A stretch of DNA of 64,000 nt from contig OY762938.1 of NCBI GenBank assembly GCA_963667075.1, positions 744,001 through 808,000 on the forward strand. Reading direction: 5' to 3'. A model generated the notes under the pieces. It was given only the letters and a program-made list of their open reading frames with translations, ran no database searches and was not told where the DNA came from. Numbering within the stretch: the first letter of the stretch is position 1; every line of letters starts with the position of its first letter. Made by a program: the position numbers and the translations under genes. Source of the stretch: G963667075 sp963667075 (lineage in GTDB: Bacteria; Pseudomonadota; Alphaproteobacteria; Micavibrionales; Micavibrionaceae). This document shows, piece by piece, positions 60,571 through 64,000 of this stretch.

Positions 60571-61656
60571 ATGACTGATATTAGCGCACTTAAAGATGAA
60601 TTGACCGGCATGATCGAAGCCGCAAATGATATGACCTCCCTTGAAGATGTCAGAGTAAAAGCCTTAGGTAAAAAAGGTCGTATCACGGACCAGATGAAAA
60701 CACTTGGCCAAATGGACCCCGAGGAGCGTAAAGCCAAGGGACAGGCTTTAAACGAGCTTAAAAACGAAATTGCAGACTTTATTGAAGAGCGGACAGTCCT
60801 CCTTAAAAAAGAAGAGATGGACAAACGTCTGGCAACAGAAACCATCGACATTACCCTGCCGGTTCGCCCGACGCGCAAAGGCCATATTCACCCAATCAGC
60901 CAGACAATGGATGAGCTGATTACCATTTTTGCCGATATGGGGTTTACGCTTGCCGAAGGGCCGGATATTGAAGATGACTGGCATAATTTTACCGCGCTGA
61001 ATTTTCCACCCGGCCACCCGGCCCGTGAAATGCAGGATACATTTTTCCTCCCCGATGACCCGGATGAAACGGGCGAACATGCGAAAAAAGTGCTGCGCAC
61101 GCATACATCTTCTGTGCAAATCCGCTATATGGAAGAGCACAAGCCCCCTATCCGCATTATCTGCATGGGCCGCACATACCGCTCTGACTATGATATGACA
61201 CATACGCCCATGTTCCACCAGATAGAGGGGCTTGTTATTGATACAGAGACCAATATGAGGCACCTAAAAGGCTGCCTGATGGACTTTGCCCGGGCCTATT
61301 TCGAAGTAGACGATTTGCCCTTACGATTCCGGCCAAGCTTCTTCCCCTTTACTGAACCCAGCGCAGAGGTGGATATCGGCTGTTCGCGCAAAGACGGCGA
61401 GTTTAAGATCGGCAAGGGTGATGACTGGATGGAAATTCTCGGCAGTGGCATGGTCCACCCGAATGTCTTAAAGAACTGCGGCATTGACCCCAATGTGTAT
61501 CAGGGCTTTGCCTTTGGTATGGGGATTGAACGGCTGGCTATGCTGAAATACGGTATTCCCGACCTGCGCACGTTCTTTGACAGCGATGTCCGCTGGCTCG
61601 ATCATTACGGCTTCGACCCGCTAGACCGCCCAAACCGTGCGACAGGGAAGCGTTGA
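60571..61656 (+). CDS. pheS: Phenylalanine-tRNA ligase alpha subunit
   Basis: A 361-residue class II synthetase subunit. A coiled-coil N-terminal tRNA-binding arm (~1-90) precedes the catalytic core: HPISQTMDELITIFADMGF, FPPGHPAREMQDTFFL (motif 2 region), FHQIEGLVID and the C-terminal motif 3 GFAFGMGIERLAMLKYGIPD. It forms an alpha2-beta2 enzyme with PheT. Unusually, pheT does not follow directly: an oppositely oriented 311-aa gene and ~200 bp intervene. Confidence 0.97.
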   Translation: MTDISALKDELTGMIEAANDMTSLEDVRVKALGKKGRITDQMKTLGQMDPEERKAKGQALNELKNEIADFIEERTVLLKKEEMDKRLATETIDITLPVRPTRKGHIHPISQTMDELITIFADMGFTLAEGPDIEDDWHNFTALNFPPGHPAREMQDTFFLPDDPDETGEHAKKVLRTHTSSVQIRYMEEHKPPIRIICMGRTYRSDYDMTHTPMFHQIEGLVIDTETNMRHLKGCLMDFARAYFEVDDLPLRFRPSFFPFTEPSAEVDIGCSRKDGEFKIGKGDDWMEILGSGMVHPNVLKNCGIDPNVYQGFAFGMGIERLAMLKYGIPDLRTFFDSDVRWLDHYGFDPLDRPNRATGKR

Positions 61657-61674
61657 ACGGCGAACCAGCCTTAA

Positions 61675-62610
61675 TCAAAAATCAAATGCCTGTTTAAAAA
61701 AGCTTTTTACACCGCTAGTGGCCTCATTTTTAACATCTTGGCCCGCATCTTTGGCTGCAGTTACAGCGTGATCTTTGGCGGCATCTACGGCCGGTTTAAA
61801 CACACCTTTCAGGCCGGCATGTTCCTTGGCCAGTTCGGGTAAATCCTTGATATCCATGCCTTTAATATCAACACCTTTGTCTTCCAGTTTGTTGATAAAT
61901 CCTTTTACGGCTTTAAGCGTACCGGGGCCTGGGTCCCCATCAATTTTAAGCCCTAAACGTTTTTGTATCGCTTCCACCTGCTCTTTTGTCAGATTATCTT
62001 TAAGGTCTTTAGCGGAAAAATGACCACCTTTGAGGTTTTGTATCGCTTTCACCGCACCGGAAACCCCTTCAGGCAATACTTTCGTGCCTTCCATGACAGC
62101 CCCCATGTAATTGCCTTTGGCGGCTTGTGTTACGGCTTTTAGTGTGCCTTTTGGAAGTTTAACGCCGGTTTCTTTTTCCAGCCGCTTCAGAACTTCTTCG
62201 GAGGCTGACTCCAAAACTTTTCCAGAGAGCACTTTTTTAACATCACCCGGTACTTTTTGGCCCGTTCCATCTTCAATCGCACCAATAGCGACATTTGCTA
62301 CAATACCAGCTATAGCTGTTGGATCACCAGCCGCTGTTCGGAGTGCTATCTTTGTGAGATCCTCTGTTGACATGCCTTTTAACTCATGCCCGACAGAGCC
62401 TGAGATACTATGGAGCATCTTTTTCCCCAAATTGCCAAGCTTATCCAAAACCCCTGTTTTTTTAAGTTCATCAAGGCCTTTTTCAAGAAATTTTCCGGTT
62501 TCTTTAACGCCCGTTTTGATCGCCCCTGTTGTTGAGTCGATGACATGACCGCCAACCTTTTGCGTTTTCTCCCACGTTTTTCCTAAAGCACCTTTAATAT
62601 CCCAAGCCAT
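61675..62610 (-). CDS. Helical hypothetical protein with peptidoglycan-binding-like segment
   Basis: A 311-residue Lys/Gly-rich protein without signal peptide. The N-terminus contains amphipathic repeats of LEA-like or phasin-like character (TTGAIKTGVKETGKFLEKGL). The middle is helical. Residues ~208-245 resemble a peptidoglycan-binding type 1 repeat: LTKEQVEAIQKRLGLKIDGD followed by PGPGTLKAVKGF. The C-terminal ~45 residues are again amphipathic (AAKDHAVTAAKDAGQDVKNE) and end in FKQAFDF. AGAGGA lies 6 nt before ATG 62610. Function is unknown. The lack of a Sec signal combined with a wall-binding motif suggests a non-classical exported protein, but this is speculative. It separates pheS from pheT. 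Confidence 0.6.
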   Translation of the reverse strand: MAWDIKGALGKTWEKTQKVGGHVIDSTTGAIKTGVKETGKFLEKGLDELKKTGVLDKLGNLGKKMLHSISGSVGHELKGMSTEDLTKIALRTAAGDPTAIAGIVANVAIGAIEDGTGQKVPGDVKKVLSGKVLESASEEVLKRLEKETGVKLPKGTLKAVTQAAKGNYMGAVMEGTKVLPEGVSGAVKAIQNLKGGHFSAKDLKDNLTKEQVEAIQKRLGLKIDGDPGPGTLKAVKGFINKLEDKGVDIKGMDIKDLPELAKEHAGLKGVFKPAVDAAKDHAVTAAKDAGQDVKNEATSGVKSFFKQAFDF

Positions 62611-62807
62611 ATCGTCCTCTTTATCCCGTTATTACGCCCTTGTGGTCCAAGTATACATAAGAAGTATTAAAAGAAGTTTAAACTATGCCTTGCCACCTGT
62701 GCTCACCCCTTGACAAATAACCGGAAATCCTGCTTTTTGTATGATCTGGACATGCTCTTGAATATTGGGCAAAAAAACACAAAACGAGTACGGAACAAAA
62801 CAAGATT

Positions 62808-64000
62808 ATGAAATTCACACTGAGCTGGTTAAAAGACCATTTGGATACGGATGCTTCCCTTGACACAATTTCTGAAACCCTGACCGCGATCGGCCTGGAG
62901 GTTGAGGGCATAGAGGATCGTTCTGCCATTTATGCGCCATTTAAAGTCGCTGAAGTTCTAACCGCAGAACAACACCCCGATGCCGATCGCTTGAAAGTTT
63001 TGACCGTTAACACAGGAGAAGAACAGCTTCAGGTCGTTTGCGGCGCGCCCAATGCCAAAGCGGGCATGAAGGGCATATTCGCCCCCGTTGGCAGCTATAT
63101 TCCTGGCCTTGAGACAGAGCTTAAAAAAGGCGTCATCCGTGGTGTAGAATCCCATGGCATGATGGTCTCTGAACGTGAAATGAATCTCTCTGATGAGCAT
63201 ACCGGCATTATCGAATTGGCTCAGGACACCGATTATGCACTTGGTACGCCTATGGCAGACATTTTCGGTCTTAATGATCCGGTAATTGATATTGCCCTGA
63301 CCCCGAACAGAGGCGACTGTGCCGGTATCCGCGGTATTGCAAGAGATCTGGCCGCCGCCGGACTGGGCACTTTAAAACCACTGAACACAGACAAAATAGA
63401 TAGCCAGTTTGATACGCCTGTTGGGGTAGAGCTCAAACTCCCCGAAGGTGCCAAAGAGGCGTGTCCGCTCTTTGTTGGCCGTATGGTAAAAGGTGTTAAA
63501 AATGGGCCGTCTCCGAGGTGGATGCAAGACCGCTTGAAAGCTGTCGGTCTGCGCCCCATCTCAGCCCTTGTTGATATTACAAACTACGTCTCTCTTGATC
63601 TGTGCCGTCCTTTGCATGTTTTTGATGCGGATAGCCTGAAAGGCAATATCCATGTGCGCCTGTCTGAAAAAGGCGAAACACTAGAGGCTTTGAACGACAA
63701 GACCTATACGCTGGATGATGGCATGATTGCCATTTGTGATGATTCCGGCGTGCTTGGCCTTGGTGGTATAGTGGGCGGTGTGCCATCTTCCTGCACAGAA
63801 AACACCACGAACGTTATCATTGAATCTGCCTATTTTGATCCTATGCGCATCGCCAAAACAGGCCGTACCCTTTCCATTGACAGTGATGCCCGTTACCGAT
63901 TCGAGCGCGGCATTGATCCTGTCTTTACAATTGAGGCCATGGAAATCGCCACACGCCTCGTACAGGAACTCTGTGGCGGCGAGGCTGGCAGCGTCGTGAT
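62808..64000 (+). CDS. pheT: Phenylalanine-tRNA ligase beta subunit, N-terminal part
   Basis: The frame starts at ATG 62808 (MKFTLSWLKDHLDTDASLDT) and is open to the window edge, so the 3' end is missing; ~397 of the usual ~800 residues are present. The EMAP/OB-fold tRNA-binding domain (~38-150) shows HPDADRLKVLTVNTG and VVCGAPNAKAG; the B3/B4 editing domain follows with LTPNRGDCAGIRGIARDL and ALVDITNYVSLDLCRPLHVFD, which contributes mischarged-tRNA-Tyr hydrolysis in this family. It is separated from pheS by an antisense gene, so it likely has its own promoter in the ~200 bp upstream. Confidence 0.96.
   Translation, partial: MKFTLSWLKDHLDTDASLDTISETLTAIGLEVEGIEDRSAIYAPFKVAEVLTAEQHPDADRLKVLTVNTGEEQLQVVCGAPNAKAGMKGIFAPVGSYIPGLETELKKGVIRGVESHGMMVSEREMNLSDEHTGIIELAQDTDYALGTPMADIFGLNDPVIDIALTPNRGDCAGIRGIARDLAAAGLGTLKPLNTDKIDSQFDTPVGVELKLPEGAKEACPLFVGRMVKGVKNGPSPRWMQDRLKAVGLRPISALVDITNYVSLDLCRPLHVFDADSLKGNIHVRLSEKGETLEALNDKTYTLDDGMIAICDDSGVLGLGGIVGGVPSSCTENTTNVIIESAYFDPMRIAKTGRTLSIDSDARYRFERGIDPVFTIEAMEIATRLVQELCGGEAGSVV

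Overview
The window looks like a chromosomal segment of a Gram-negative bacterium of moderate G+C, most likely an alphaproteobacterium. That placement is an inference from the style of EF-Tu, L35/L20, PheS/PheT, HypA/HypB, DUF1223 and DUF4864 proteins, an autotransporter and type I secretion genes; no rRNA gene is present to confirm it.

Layout. 1-6.5 kb: the tail of an Hsp70-like gene, a flavoprotein, a Fic protein with a striking 24-bp-periodic repeat array in front of it, a remnant of a second Fic gene, and an autotransporter. 6.5-20.5 kb: one functional locus. A CHASE hybrid histidine kinase, an NtrC-type sigma-54 activator, an Hpt protein and a lone receiver lie upstream of a good sigma-54 promoter match. 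That promoter precedes a very acidic repetitive protein, two degenerate type I secretion ABC subunits, an HlyD adaptor, a receiver-ATPase fusion and a second Hpt protein. I read it as a phosphorelay-controlled exporter with its own substrate, and it is the best candidate here for an undescribed system. 20.5-25.7 kb: an insertion-sequence graveyard (IS3, IS630 and IS5 types) holding a second Fic gene and one orphan ORF; the only IS with both ends is an 841-bp IS5-family element.

25.9-51 kb: tRNA-Tyr, an ABC exporter, RlmB, two small secreted proteins, IlvD, an orphan pair (268-aa protein and winged-helix regulator), HypAB, a tandem pair of unknown paralogues, a homocysteine methyltransferase, a periplasmic-binding-protein/TorS-like kinase operon with a hexanucleotide microsatellite upstream, a membrane-anchored spermidine-synthase-like protein, RecQ, a SIMPL protein, a putative zinc metalloprotein, two tRNA-Gly genes, a CDF transporter, glucokinase and a polysaccharide deacetylase. 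51-64 kb: tuf and housekeeping genes (polA, gpt, rpmI-rplT, pheS, pheT), with small paralogous ORFs after tuf, a pseudo-metallopeptidase, and an antisense gene wedged between pheS and pheT.

Themes: signalling is dense (two large hybrid kinases, two separate Hpt proteins, several receivers), Fic genes recur with repeat-rich upstream regions, and several loci carry recent tandem duplications. All functional calls come from motif recognition by eye; no database search was possible.
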